Below are positions 1 to 8,156 of a stretch of DNA of 64,000 nt, piece by piece. The translations under genes and the position numbers were made by a program. The notes under the pieces are model-generated. The model was not told the DNA's origin and ran no database searches. It saw only the letters and a list, made by a program, of their open reading frames with translations. The DNA is from Alphaproteobacteria bacterium (GTDB taxonomy: Bacteria; Pseudomonadota; Alphaproteobacteria; ATCC43930; CGMCC-115725), in the NCBI GenBank assembly GCA_028871455.1, contig JAGWNF010000018.1, positions 1-64,000 of the forward strand, written 5' to 3'. The first letter of the stretch is position 1. Every line of letters begins with the position of its first letter.

Positions 1-88
1 GGGCTGCCTGCACATACGACACCCCTCGGTCCTTGATCAGCTTCACAGCCTCAAGCTTGAACTCCCGCGTAAACTTCCGTCTCGCCAT
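1..88 (-). CDS. IS3-family transposase OrfA, N-terminal part (cut by window edge)
   Basis: Translation from the ATG at 88 starts MARRKFTREFKLEAVKLIKD and continues RGVSYVQA. This is the start of the IS3-type OrfA helix-turn-helix protein, which binds the element's ends and is usually joined to OrfB by programmed frameshifting. A GGAGGTGG ribosome site lies just upstream. Only about 29 residues fall inside the window, so whether the transposase is intact cannot be told. Confidence 0.85.
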   Translation of the reverse strand, partial: MARRKFTREFKLEAVKLIKDRGVSYVQAA

Positions 89-149
89 GATCCACCTCCG
101 GTTCCATCAAAACACCTAACTCGGTGTCCGTGGAACCGGCAGCAGGCCA
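1..149 (-). mobile_element. End of an IS3-family insertion sequence
   Basis: The window opens inside an insertion sequence that reads leftward. It comprises the first 29 codons of orfA (positions 1-88) and about 60 bases upstream, ending in GCTGCCGGTTCCACGGACAC read on the minus strand, which looks like a terminal inverted repeat. The outermost bases read TGGCC on the minus strand, so the edge is placed at 149 because IS3 elements normally begin with TG. The second end and any target duplication lie outside the window, so the boundary is inferred. The element abuts a gene that has lost its 5' end. Confidence 0.75.
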
Positions 150-693
150 TCTCTCCACTTTTAGTTCCAAAATCGCCGCAGGTTACGCCTTTGCATTATA
201 TGATGACGCTACCCGCAAAAATCTGGAAATAGTTCGCGATATTCGGAATGCGTTTGCGCACTCAAAGAAACTCATAGAGTTTGACAATGAACTGGTCATG
301 GTCCGCTTAGGAGAAATTGTGCTCCCAGCAGCAAAACATAGTTGGAGATACAAAAACCTATCATCTGCACTCAATGAAAAATTGGGGCCGCGTTTTTCCT
401 ACATCATTTTATGCACCACTCTTACACGACAATTCATTCAACGAACCACTCGCGGCCATACTGCGGCTTCTAGGAATGTGAGACGCGCAATGGTCAAGAA
501 ATACGGCCCGGCAATTCTTGATGTGTTGGAGATGGTTCTGAATCGGGAAAAAGGATTGAAAGCAGATGTCGTGCAAACGAGTCCGCACCATCAAAGCGCC
601 GATCCCACAACTCAAGTGCCTCAACAAACGCTATCCGCACCTCATTCTCGAACGGGCGCACACGGTGACCGCAATGAGGGCAACAAAAAGTAA
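150..693 (+). pseudogene. MltR/DUF4145-like protein, 5' end lost at the IS junction
   Basis: The open frame continues from the IS end without a native start. Its first residues, LSTFSSKIAAGYAFALYDD, followed by EIVRDIRNAFAHS, match the core pattern of the mannitol-repressor-like (MltR) family, in which a G-T-F-S-x-K-I-x-x-A-Y stretch precedes an IRNxFAH motif. In that family about 50-70 residues precede this point, so the protein is truncated. The nearest GTG (124) lies inside the IS repeat and could at best give a fusion. The C-terminal third is rich in Q, H, T and P. Base composition is clearly more AT-rich than the rest of the window, suggesting horizontal origin. Function of the family is poorly defined. 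Confidence 0.6.
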
Positions 694-730
694 TTACGTC
701 ATCCCTATCCACACCATAACGTCACAATTC

Positions 731-820
731 CGCTCCGCACGTTAGGTTAATACTCACCGGGAAAGTTCGCGCGGAGCGAAACCGGCCTGTCACGCAAACC
801 ACCATTAACGACGGTGGTTT
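731..820. repeat. Two perfect inverted repeats in the gene-free AT-rich stretch
   Basis: CGCTCCGC (731-738) pairs with GCGGAGCG (771-778) across 32 bases, and AAACCACC (796-803) pairs with GGTGGTTT (813-820) across a 9-base loop. Neither is followed by a T-run, so they do not look like ordinary terminators. The surrounding gene-free stretch (694-1065) has no convincing reading frame. It may be IS or island debris, or a regulatory region for the small gene downstream. Confidence 0.5.
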
Positions 821-1026
821 GGTACGTCAACCGGATACTTCCCTAATTTCCGGTAAGTATAGTTGCTCAAAAACCGCAGTCAAAACCGCGAAATTTCCCC
901 ACCTTCTGGGCAGCGGCCCAAATAACGATAAGGATTAGTAACCATGATATTTGCTTTATGGTTAAGTAATACTTGTATTTTATTCAATATTTCTTGTAGT
1001 TTTCGAGAAATCAGGTACTCCTAACG

Positions 1027-1060
1027 GGCCGCAACCAAAAAAGCGGCCAACAAAAGGAGT
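1027..1060 (+). promoter_or_regulatory. Leader hairpin and ribosome site of the PEP-CTERM gene
   Basis: GGCCGC (1027-1032) and GCGGCC (1043-1048) form a 6-bp stem around a 10-base A-rich loop, directly before AAAAGGAG (1052-1059), the strong ribosome site of the gene starting at 1066. The hairpin would sit just 5' of the Shine-Dalgarno sequence and might stabilise the transcript or modulate translation. No promoter could be assigned with confidence. Confidence 0.4.
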
Positions 1061-1065
1061 GTTCA

Positions 1066-1281
1066 ATGTCCGTCCGCCTCAAGTCTGTTGTTCGCTTCGC
1101 CGTCATGACCGCCGGCGTCGTCCTCACCGCTGCCCCCGCCTTCGCGTGGTACAGCGGTGGCGGTGGCGGCTGCTGGGGTTCGTGCGGTGGTGGGACGTCG
1201 GTTCCGGAACCGTCGACCCTCGCTCTGCTCGGCGTCGCCATTCCCGGCGCCGCCGCGTGGATCAAGCACAAGCTGTTCTAG
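1066..1281 (+). CDS. Minimal PEP-CTERM sorting-domain protein (71 aa)
   Basis: Residues 1-27 form a Sec signal peptide (basic start, hydrophobic core, AFA cleavage site). Residues 28-45 are a glycine-rich stretch with two cysteines (C36, C40). Residues 46-49 read VPEP, followed by a hydrophobic segment (about 52-66) and a short basic tail KHK. This is the PEP-CTERM tripartite signal, recognised and cleaved by exosortase/EpsH systems, which would release the protein to the surface or exopolysaccharide. The mature part would be only about 18-20 residues, far shorter than usual family members. The start has a strong AAAAGGAG site, and the gene is monocistronic with its own terminator. No exosortase gene is visible in this window. 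Confidence 0.75.
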   Translation: MSVRLKSVVRFAVMTAGVVLTAAPAFAWYSGGGGGCWGSCGGGTSVPEPSTLALLGVAIPGAAAWIKHKLF

Positions 1282-1332
1282 GCCGAACGGTTCTGGTTCG
1301 AACCGCTTGGTTCTCCTTCGGGTTCTTCGGTT

Positions 1333-1362
1333 GGGCGGCTCCGTCACGGAGCCGCCCTTTTT
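1333..1362 (+). terminator. Rho-independent terminator of the PEP-CTERM gene
   Basis: An 11-bp perfect stem, GGGCGGCTCCG with CGGAGCCGCCC around a TCA loop, is followed by five T. It lies about 50 bases after the stop codon. From here to 1659 I see no supportable gene. Confidence 0.9.
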
Positions 1363-1659
1363 ACGGGCGCTTCGCCGCCGCGCGCCAGCGCCGCCTCGAC
1401 GTCGAGCATCGCCTGGAGCCGCCATCTTCCGCTGCACGCGCTCAGCCTCGATCTGACGGGACTCTCGGTGCCGACCGTGCCGGAGTGTTAACATCCGATT
1501 CTGTCGCTCTGTCTTGCAAACTTTTAATGTCGACGGGCAGCCATCCGCCACTGACATCCATCGCCGAGACACGTTCTGCGCGGTAGATTTGGAGGACGGT
1601 CGAGCGCGTCGAACGCCTGATGCGCCGGCCGGGCACACGGTTTTCGAGCAGCAACGAGT

Positions 1660-1962
1660 ATGCCGGTGAATTCGGTACGGACCAGTCGTCGGATCGCCGT
1701 GATCGCGGCACTGGTCGCGATCCCCGTCGGAATTTGGGGCATTCGTTTCGTCGGTCGGCAGGACCAGCTTGCCGGCATCGCGCAAGCGAGCGCCGCCGCC
1801 GCCACGCACAACTGCAATCTCGGCAGTGCGGCGATCGGGCAATCGGTCTCCCAAGTGCGCAGCCAAAGCACCATCGGTTGGGCCGAAAGCGGCAGCGACG
1901 TCGCCAAAAGCCTCGACGACGGTTGTCGCAAACCGGTGACGCCAGTTCACGCGTCGTCCTAA
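1660..1962 (+). CDS. Hypothetical small protein with N-terminal membrane anchor
   Basis: This 100-residue frame starts MPVNSVRTSRRIAVIAALVA, giving a basic start and a hydrophobic segment (about residues 12-30) that could be a signal anchor or uncleaved signal peptide. The rest is alanine, serine and glutamine rich with two cysteines. No family is recognised and the ribosome site is weak. Long frames also exist on the opposite strand here, so this could be chance; it is preferred because a hydrophobic N-terminal segment is followed by a soluble tail of unbiased composition. Confidence 0.35.
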   Translation: MPVNSVRTSRRIAVIAALVAIPVGIWGIRFVGRQDQLAGIAQASAAAATHNCNLGSAAIGQSVSQVRSQSTIGWAESGSDVAKSLDDGCRKPVTPVHASS

Positions 1963-2073
1963 GCGTTCGGCGCGCCCGTTCGAACACAAAGCGGAGCGAT
2001 CGTCACGCGGGCAGCCGCCGCAGCAAACGCGTGGCTCGATCGCATCACGCACGACCAGCGCCGCCCGAGATCA

Positions 2074-2150
2074 TGGCGTCCCCGGGGTGACTCGAACACC
2101 CGACCCACAGTTTAGGAAACTGTTGCTCTATCCAGCTGAGCTACGGGGAC
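2074..2150 (-). tRNA. tRNA-Arg (anticodon CCT)
   Basis: On the minus strand the sequence begins GTCCCCGTAGCTCAGC and ends CGGGGAC-G-CCA, forming a 7-bp acceptor stem. The anticodon arm is ACAGT-TTCCTAA-ACTGT, giving anticodon CCT, which reads AGG. The T arm contains GTTCGAGTC. The terminal CCA is encoded. All arms are intact. Confidence 0.95.
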
Positions 2151-2390
2151 GCTGGTCGCCCTTATAGCAATCGCGCGGTGAGAACGCATCGGGCGGACGG
2201 CGTGGTGCCCACAGCAGGCCATGGCCGCCGGCCTAGGTCCTTGGCCAGAAACCGAAAAACCGGCCCGGCCCGCCGCGTTGCAGGAACCTTACAGACAGTT
2301 TAGATTTCTCGCATGAGCGGCGCGCGCGGGGGTGCATAAGCCGACAGCGGGCGGCAAGAGCCCGATTCACCAGCAAGGGGGTAAACGTCC

Positions 2391-3800
2391 ATGTCCGTCT
2401 CAGCACCTGCGTTGGGTCGCGGCACCGGCAAGAAGAAGAATCTGACATTCATCATCTCTGCCTCGTCGGTCGGGACCCTGATCGAGTGGTACGACTTTTA
2501 TCTCTACGGCGTGCTCGCGATTTTCTTCAGCAAGCACTTCTTCTCGCCGGAACTGAACCCGAGCGTCGCGTTCATCGCCAGCCTCTTCGTGTTCTGGACG
2601 GGGTTCCTGGTCCGGCCGTTCGGGGCGGTTGTGTTCGGCCACCTCGGCGATCTGATCGGCCGCAAGTTCACCTTCATGCTGACCCTTGTGCTGATGGGTA
2701 CGGCAACATTCCTGGTCGGTTGTCTGCCGGTCTACGACACCATCGGCGCGCTGGCGCCGGTGCTGTTGGTCGCCTGCCGTGTCGTGCAGGGCCTCGCGCT
2801 CGGCGGCGAGTACGGCGGTGCCGCGACGTACATCGCGGAGCACGCGCCCGACGGCAAGCGCGGGCTCTACACCAGCTGGATCCAGACCACAGCGACCATG
2901 GGCATCGTGATCTCGCTCCTCGTGATCATGGCCTTCCGGCTTGGCATGGGCGATGCCGCCTTCTCGGCCTATGGCTGGCGGTATCCGTTCCTGCTGTCGG
3001 CGGTGCTGGTCATCCTGTCCGGCTATCTCCGGCTCAGGCTCGAGGAGTCGCCGCTCTACGCCGAGCTCAAGAGCCAGGGCAAGAGCTCGCACAATCCGGT
3101 CAAGGAAACCTACAGCAACGCCAAGAATATCGGCTACATGGTGATCGCGTTGTTCGGCGCCACGGCGCCCGAGGGCGTGGTGTGGTACACGGGCCAGTTC
3201 TATGCCCTGTTCTACCTCATCGCCGTGCTGAAGATCCCGTACATCACAGCGTACTGGATGCTGATCGTGGCGTTGCTGATCGGTGCGACCGGTTTCATCT
3301 TCTTCGGCTGGCTATCCGACAAGATCGGCCGCAAGTGGATCATGGTCAGCGGCTTCTTCCTGGCCGTGGTGACCTACATCCCGGTGTACCAGACCATGCT
3401 GGCCAACAAGGACAACCTTCCGCTGTTGACCATCCTGGTCATCTACATGGTGATCCTGGTCACCATGGTGTACGGACCGATCGCCGCGTTCCTGGTCGAG
3501 TTCTTCCCGGCGCGGATCCGCTATAGCTCGATGTCGTTGCCGTACCATATCGGCAACGGCGTGTTCGGCGGCCTGGTGCCGGCCGCGGGCGCGTCGCTCG
3601 CCGCCGCTTATCCGGCGGCGACGCTGCCGATCTTCGGATCGGTCGGGCCGCTCGTCGGCTTGCTCTATCCGATGGGCATTGCCGCAATCGGCGTCGTGGT
3701 GGGCGTGTTCTTCATTCCCAACACGACCAGTCAAACACGGATCTGGGACGAGGTTAGCGGCCATCGCCGCAGGCCGCCGCTGGTGCCCGATCAGCCGTAA
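2391..3800 (+). CDS. MFS transporter, metabolite:H+ symporter (MHS/ShiA-like) family
   Basis: A 469-residue inner-membrane protein with about 12 hydrophobic segments. The N-terminal region has SVGTLIEWYDFYLYGVLA, the loop 2-3 motif GHLGDLIGRK, and RVVQGLALGGEYGGAATYIA, all characteristic of the MHS branch, whose members import organic acids, betaines or shikimate with protons. A second GWLSDKIGRK motif follows the central loop, as expected from the internal duplication. The start has AAGGGGG eight bases upstream. The gene stands alone between a tRNA and a terminator, so the substrate is not indicated by context. Confidence 0.85.
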   Translation: MSVSAPALGRGTGKKKNLTFIISASSVGTLIEWYDFYLYGVLAIFFSKHFFSPELNPSVAFIASLFVFWTGFLVRPFGAVVFGHLGDLIGRKFTFMLTLVLMGTATFLVGCLPVYDTIGALAPVLLVACRVVQGLALGGEYGGAATYIAEHAPDGKRGLYTSWIQTTATMGIVISLLVIMAFRLGMGDAAFSAYGWRYPFLLSAVLVILSGYLRLRLEESPLYAELKSQGKSSHNPVKETYSNAKNIGYMVIALFGATAPEGVVWYTGQFYALFYLIAVLKIPYITAYWMLIVALLIGATGFIFFGWLSDKIGRKWIMVSGFFLAVVTYIPVYQTMLANKDNLPLLTILVIYMVILVTMVYGPIAAFLVEFFPARIRYSSMSLPYHIGNGVFGGLVPAAGASLAAAYPAATLPIFGSVGPLVGLLYPMGIAAIGVVVGVFFIPNTTSQTRIWDEVSGHRRRPPLVPDQP

Positions 3801-3819
3801 GTCTGGCGGCTAAAATGGC

Positions 3820-3851
3820 GAGGTCCGGGGCGACCCGAGCCTCTTTTTTTT
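3820..3851 (+). terminator. Terminator after the MHS transporter
   Basis: GAGGTCCGGG pairs with CCCGAGCCTC with one mismatch around a short loop, followed by eight T. It sits 20 bases after the stop codon and also separates the transporter from the convergent gene ending at 3872. Confidence 0.8.
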
Positions 3852-3871
3852 CAGCGAAGCGGCGGGCGCGC

Positions 3872-4687
3872 TTACGCCGCGAGGCGATCCTGCACCGCGC
3901 CGTCGGCACCGAAACAGGCGGCGACCAGCTCGCGGTCCGGCCCGGCACCGCCGTCAACCAGCACGGCGTGCACGCCTTCGCTCAAGCCGCGGCGGGCCTT
4001 ATCGACACCGCAGACGACGCGCCTGAAACCGGCATAAGGCCGCGCCAGCGCCAGCATGTCGGCGCCGGCAGCGCCCCACCAGAACGCGTCGCGCTGCATC
4101 TCAAGCGGCTTCTCGGGATCGACGCCGGCATGGGTGAAGAGCAGCGCGCCGTCTTCGGTGAAGGCGGCGCGGCGCAGCGCACTGAGCCACTGGCGATGAC
4201 CGGGACGGGCATCGATTGCGTTGCGTAGGGCGCCGGTCCAGCGCGTGATCGCTATCGTGCCTTCGCGGCACGCCGCCTCACCCTGACGCAGATCGACGCC
4301 ATAGGACTGCAACGCCGGCGCCAGACCGCGACCCAGAATCCACGGCAGCACTTCGCGTGGATTGGGCGCGAACTGGAGTTCCTGCAGCTTCTGCCACATC
4401 GCTTCCTGCGCGCCGCGGAGGTAGGCGAGGTCGCAGGCGAAAGCGCGGCGCCGTGCCAGCGCCAGTGCCCGGAACCACAGCAAGGCATCGACGACCGCGA
4501 CGGCGCTGGCGCCGGGACCGAGATAATTGCCGAGATAGACGACGCGGTCGCCGGGCTCGAGCCGATCGACCAGCTGGTGATGGAGAGTGGACAGCCGCCG
4601 GGCCTCGCCGTTGATCGGCGCGACCGCCCAGACGCGGCGCGCGCGGTTGAAGCGGGCGTAGATTTCGCTGTCGCTCGAGAATGTCAC
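3872..4687 (-). CDS. Metallophosphoesterase-fold protein lacking the metal-binding motifs
   Basis: The 271-residue protein is laid out like a PPP-type calcineurin-like phosphatase, but its signature motifs are altered. The GDxHG position reads APINGE (residues 23-28), GDxxDRG reads GNYLGPG (53-59), and GNHE reads RGAQE (91-95). Only the later THAG histidine motif is kept (about 184-187). The family needs the lost Asp, His and Asn residues to hold two metals, so the protein is probably a non-catalytic relative with a binding or scaffold role. It lies 23 bp after carD on the same strand, so co-transcription is likely. As I recall, similar proteins sit beside CarD in other Rhodospirillales. Confidence 0.65.
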   Translation of the reverse strand: MTFSSDSEIYARFNRARRVWAVAPINGEARRLSTLHHQLVDRLEPGDRVVYLGNYLGPGASAVAVVDALLWFRALALARRRAFACDLAYLRGAQEAMWQKLQELQFAPNPREVLPWILGRGLAPALQSYGVDLRQGEAACREGTIAITRWTGALRNAIDARPGHRQWLSALRRAAFTEDGALLFTHAGVDPEKPLEMQRDAFWWGAAGADMLALARPYAGFRRVVCGVDKARRGLSEGVHAVLVDGGAGPDRELVAACFGADGAVQDRLAA

Positions 4688-4710
4688 CGGCGCCGATGCC
4701 GGGAAGCGGC

Positions 4711-5247
4711 TTAGGCCGCGCTCAACATCTGTTCCACGCGCTTGGCAGCCGCCGCCTCGTCGATGTTCTCGACGGCAGCGAATTCGCGCACCAGGCGATC
4801 GAGCGCCGCCTGGTAGATCTGGCGCTCGCTATAGGACTGCTCGGGTTGGCCGACGTTGCGATAGAGATCGCGCACCACCTCGGCGATCGAGGCGGGATCG
4901 CCGGAATTGATCTTGGCCTCGTATTCCTGGGCGCGGCGGCTCCACATCGTGCGCTTGGCGCGCGAGCGACCCTTGAGCTTCGACAGCGCGGCGTCCATCT
5001 CCTTGCGCGTCGACAGCCGGCGCAGCCCCGAATTCTTGGCCTTGGCCACGGGCACGCGCAGCGTCATGCGATCCTTGTCGAAGTGGACGACGAAGACCTT
5101 GAGTTGATAGCCGGCGATTTCCTGGTTCTCGATGCCGAGAATCTTGCCGACGCCGTGGGTCGGATAGACCACGAAATCGCCGGTCGAGAAGCCGAGCGTT
5201 TCCGCAAGGTTCTTGTCGTCCTTCTTGCGCGCGACAGCCATTTTCAC
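4711..5247 (-). CDS. carD: CarD family transcriptional regulator
   Basis: A 178-residue protein with an N-terminal CarD/CdnL/TRCF Tudor-like domain (about residues 15-80, containing GDFVVYPTHGVGKILGIE) and an all-helical basic C-terminal domain. CarD binds the RNA polymerase beta subunit and stabilises open promoter complexes, notably at ribosomal RNA promoters. Length and architecture match alphaproteobacterial CdnL. It lies downstream of fdxA on the same strand and upstream of the degenerate phosphatase. The ATG at 5247 or the internal one at 5241 could be the start. Confidence 0.93.
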   Translation of the reverse strand: MKMAVARKKDDKNLAETLGFSTGDFVVYPTHGVGKILGIENQEIAGYQLKVFVVHFDKDRMTLRVPVAKAKNSGLRRLSTRKEMDAALSKLKGRSRAKRTMWSRRAQEYEAKINSGDPASIAEVVRDLYRNVGQPEQSYSERQIYQAALDRLVREFAAVENIDEAAAAKRVEQMLSAA

Positions 5248-5443
5248 GAGCGCCCTCAGCCGAAAACGCGAGTTACCCCCGGCCGCTCAAAAGCCAGCGG
5301 CAACGGATTCCATTCCCCGGGAGAGACGCACCCATTGTGCATCTGGTGTCATAAATAACACAAATGCCTCGCGAAAGCCAGCGCCGGAGCTATGCAATAC
5401 CTGCAGGCCGCGTCGCAAGGCACGGAATTGTCTCGGTTTTTCG

Positions 5444-5779
<336 letters not shown>

Positions 5780-5839
5780 CGGCAAACTCGATCGCTGGGC
5801 TGGGGAGACGCCGCTCGTAGCATGCAGGCAAAGCGGGTT

Positions 5840-6847
5840 TCAACCCTTGCCGAATTGGGGGATTGGCGGCGCCGGTGGCATAACGCCGACATAGGTACCG
5901 CGCGCGCGGCAGGGCCGCCGGGCACCGCGCTCCTCGGCGACGTGCGCCATGAGCCCGATCACGCGGCCGATGCCATAGAGTGTAGCCGCACCGTCTGGCG
6001 GGAATCCGAGGGTTTCGCCGAGCTTCGCGACGGCCCGGGCGAGGCTGCGCGGTCCGCTGGACGGCGGCGGTAGCATCGCCAACAGCGCGCCGGCACGGTC
6101 GTCGCCGGTCTCGGCGTCATCGAAATCCAGCGCCGCCAGGCCGGCTGCGACCGAACGCCACGGCGGCAATCCGGCCGCGGCCGCGGCTCGTGCAGCGAGT
6201 GCTGCCGCATCGACGCCGTTGTCCGCCGCCAGGATGATCGCCGCCCGCAACAGCGGCCGCGCCTCGCGGCCGAGGTTCCAGGCGGCGGCCAGCACGGCTT
6301 CGACCGGTCGCGGCGACGGTCGTGCGCCCGCCGCGGCCGCCGCGAGAAACCGTAGCAACCGCGCGCCGGCATAGCCGTAAAACGCGTTGCCGGCATCGGG
6401 CCAGCGCGGCTCGCGCCTGATCGCCAGCTGGAGCAGGACCAGCATCCGGCTGAGCGGCGAGGCACCGCCGAGCGCGTCGCGGACTGCCGGGTCCGGCGGC
6501 GCCTCCGGAACGTTGTCGGCCTCGAAGCTCGACACCGGATCGCAATTCCAGATCAGTGCGGCCGCCTCGCGCACGGAAAGCCGGCGCGCGAGCTCGACCG
6601 CGTCGTGGCCGCGGAAGAAGACCTGGCCGCCGCGCCGCAGCGTGATGGCCGTCGCGACGACCGGGCCCTGCGGCCGGCCGCCGCGGCGCAAAGCGGCAAT
6701 ATCGGCGGCGAAATAGCGGTGGGCGCGGCCCGCGGCGCGTTCCGAGCGGATCAGGCCGCGGCTCACATAAGCGTAAAGCGTTGCCGGAATGACGCCGAGC
6801 AGCCGCGCCGCCTCGGCTGCCGATACCAGCTCATCGTCGCCATGCAT
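5840..6847 (-). CDS. HTH plus citrate-synthase-like protein, catalytically degenerate
   Basis: Residues 8-55 form a MerR-type helix-turn-helix (SAAEAARLLGVIPATLYAYV). The remainder follows the helix-turn-helix citrate synthase family seen in alphaproteobacteria. In active enzymes the first catalytic histidine sits in an ADHE motif; here that place reads ADNG (residues 208-211). The later GPRHGGA and GFGHPLY segments, with the second histidine, are missing, so the protein is about 335 residues rather than about 390. It probably binds DNA, perhaps with an acyl-CoA or dicarboxylate ligand, rather than making citrate. A leaderless promoter is predicted directly upstream. Confidence 0.7.
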   Translation of the reverse strand: MHGDDELVSAAEAARLLGVIPATLYAYVSRGLIRSERAAGRAHRYFAADIAALRRGGRPQGPVVATAITLRRGGQVFFRGHDAVELARRLSVREAAALIWNCDPVSSFEADNVPEAPPDPAVRDALGGASPLSRMLVLLQLAIRREPRWPDAGNAFYGYAGARLLRFLAAAAAGARPSPRPVEAVLAAAWNLGREARPLLRAAIILAADNGVDAAALAARAAAAAGLPPWRSVAAGLAALDFDDAETGDDRAGALLAMLPPPSSGPRSLARAVAKLGETLGFPPDGAATLYGIGRVIGLMAHVAEERGARRPCRARGTYVGVMPPAPPIPQFGKG

Positions 6848-6884
6848 TGATCAATATAATCAATATTATTTCCGGCACTGTCAA
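6845..6884 (-). promoter_or_regulatory. Predicted leaderless promoter with operator over the start codon
   Basis: On the minus strand a perfect TTGACA (6884-6879) is followed after 17 bases by GATTAT (6861-6856). The expected start of transcription, about seven bases on, coincides with the ATG at 6847, and no ribosome site is present. The palindrome ATTGATCAAT (6846-6855) and an ATTGAT direct repeat overlap this region and could be an autoregulatory operator for the HTH protein. Confidence 0.5.
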
Positions 6885-6995
6885 GGCGGCCGTGATTCGG
6901 CGGCGTGACGCGCCGTTGCCGGACACGTCTGCACGGTTTGCGGCGCGCCGGGCTCTGTTATTGTGCGCCGCTTGAGGAGGCAGAACGGTCGGGCG

Positions 6996-8156
6996 ATGGC
7001 CGCGCGGGCGCGGGTGGTGGTGATGCATTTCGCAGGGCAGATGCCGCTCGCCGGCATCGCGTGGCAGGCCCTGCATTATCTCGTTGGCTTGCGGCGGCTC
7101 GGCTACGACGTCTGGTACGTCGAGGACCACGGCACCAATCCGTACGATCCGCGCCTCAACAGCGTCGTCAACGACAACGCGCCGAGTGTTGCCTATCTCG
7201 CGCAGCTCATGACGCGGTTCGGCTTCGAAAACCGCTGGGCCTATTGGGACGCCATCCGCGACGACTACCATGGACTGACGCGCGAAACGGTGCACGCCCT
7301 CTTCCGCGAGAGCGACGCGCTGCTCAATCTCTGCGGCGCGACGCGGCTGCGCGATCACCATCTGGCGTGTCCGCGACGGCTGATGATCGACACCGATCCG
7401 GTCTACGAGCAGATCAAATACGCCGAAGCCGATCCGGCGGCGCGCGCCTATCTCGACGCCCACACACACTTCTTCACCTACGGCGAGAATGTCGGCGGCC
7501 CGGATTGGATCGTGCCGTTCTCCGGCATCGACTGGCGGCCGACACGGCCGCCGGTGGTACTCGAGTTCTGGCCGGCCGACGCCATCGGCGGCGCCTGCTA
7601 TTCGACCGTCGCGACCTGGGAGAACAAGGGCAAAGACATCGCCTTTCGCGGCGAGCGCTACATCTGGTCGAAGCACGTCAATTTCATGCGGTTCATCGAT
7701 CTGCCGCGGCAGCTCGACCGGTGCTTCACCGTCGCACTCAACTCGGCACCTGACGAGGCGCGACGCGAGATCGCCGCACACGGCTGGACCGTCATCGACG
7801 CCCGCGCCGTCTCGCTCGGTATCGACGCTTACCGCGAATTCATTCGCGGCTCGCGCGGCGAGTTCACCGTGGCCAAGGACATTTACGTCCGGCCGCGCAG
7901 CGGCTGGTTCAGCGACCGCAGCATCTGCTATCTCGCGGCCGGCCGGCCGGTGGTGACGATGAATACCGGTTTCTCGCGTTTCTACCCGGTTGGCGAAGGC
8001 CTATTCGAATACGCCGACGCGACCGAAGCGCGGGCGGCGATCGCGGCGATCGAAAGCGATTATCCGCGCCACGCGCGCGCGGCGCGCGATTTGGCGGCGG
8101 CCTATTTCGCCTCGGACCGCGTGCTGGCGACGCTCATGGCGGGCGTTGGGCTGTGA
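6996..8156 (+). CDS. Glycosyltransferase, GT-B type (putative)
   Basis: A 386-residue cytosolic protein. The N-terminus (RVVVMHFAGQMPLAGIAWQA, then LVGLRRLGYDVWYVEDHG) looks like a Rossmann nucleotide-sugar transferase half. The C-terminal half has DRSICYLAAGRPVVTMNTGF, resembling the donor-binding end of GT-B enzymes that share the pattern YLAxGxPV. The ATG at 6996 is chosen because the following sequence is the conserved-looking first strand; a GTG at 6963 is possible. First gene of a run of five overlapping genes ending at 11888. Substrate unknown. Confidence 0.7.
   Translation: MAARARVVVMHFAGQMPLAGIAWQALHYLVGLRRLGYDVWYVEDHGTNPYDPRLNSVVNDNAPSVAYLAQLMTRFGFENRWAYWDAIRDDYHGLTRETVHALFRESDALLNLCGATRLRDHHLACPRRLMIDTDPVYEQIKYAEADPAARAYLDAHTHFFTYGENVGGPDWIVPFSGIDWRPTRPPVVLEFWPADAIGGACYSTVATWENKGKDIAFRGERYIWSKHVNFMRFIDLPRQLDRCFTVALNSAPDEARREIAAHGWTVIDARAVSLGIDAYREFIRGSRGEFTVAKDIYVRPRSGWFSDRSICYLAAGRPVVTMNTGFSRFYPVGEGLFEYADATEARAAIAAIESDYPRHARAARDLAAAYFASDRVLATLMAGVGL

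Noticed and set aside
494-712. Minus-strand frame with CCPHCGH motif opposite the MltR-like fragment
   Set aside because: It starts well (MDRDDVITFCCPHCGHRV), but it lies wholly antisense to the tail of the better-supported fragment and shows no zinc-protein match beyond one motif. It remains possible, because the tail of the plus-strand frame is low complexity.
1063-2052. 329-residue minus-strand frame
   Set aside because: Arg-rich, no domain, runs antisense through the PEP-CTERM gene and its terminator; typical of GC-rich shadow frames.
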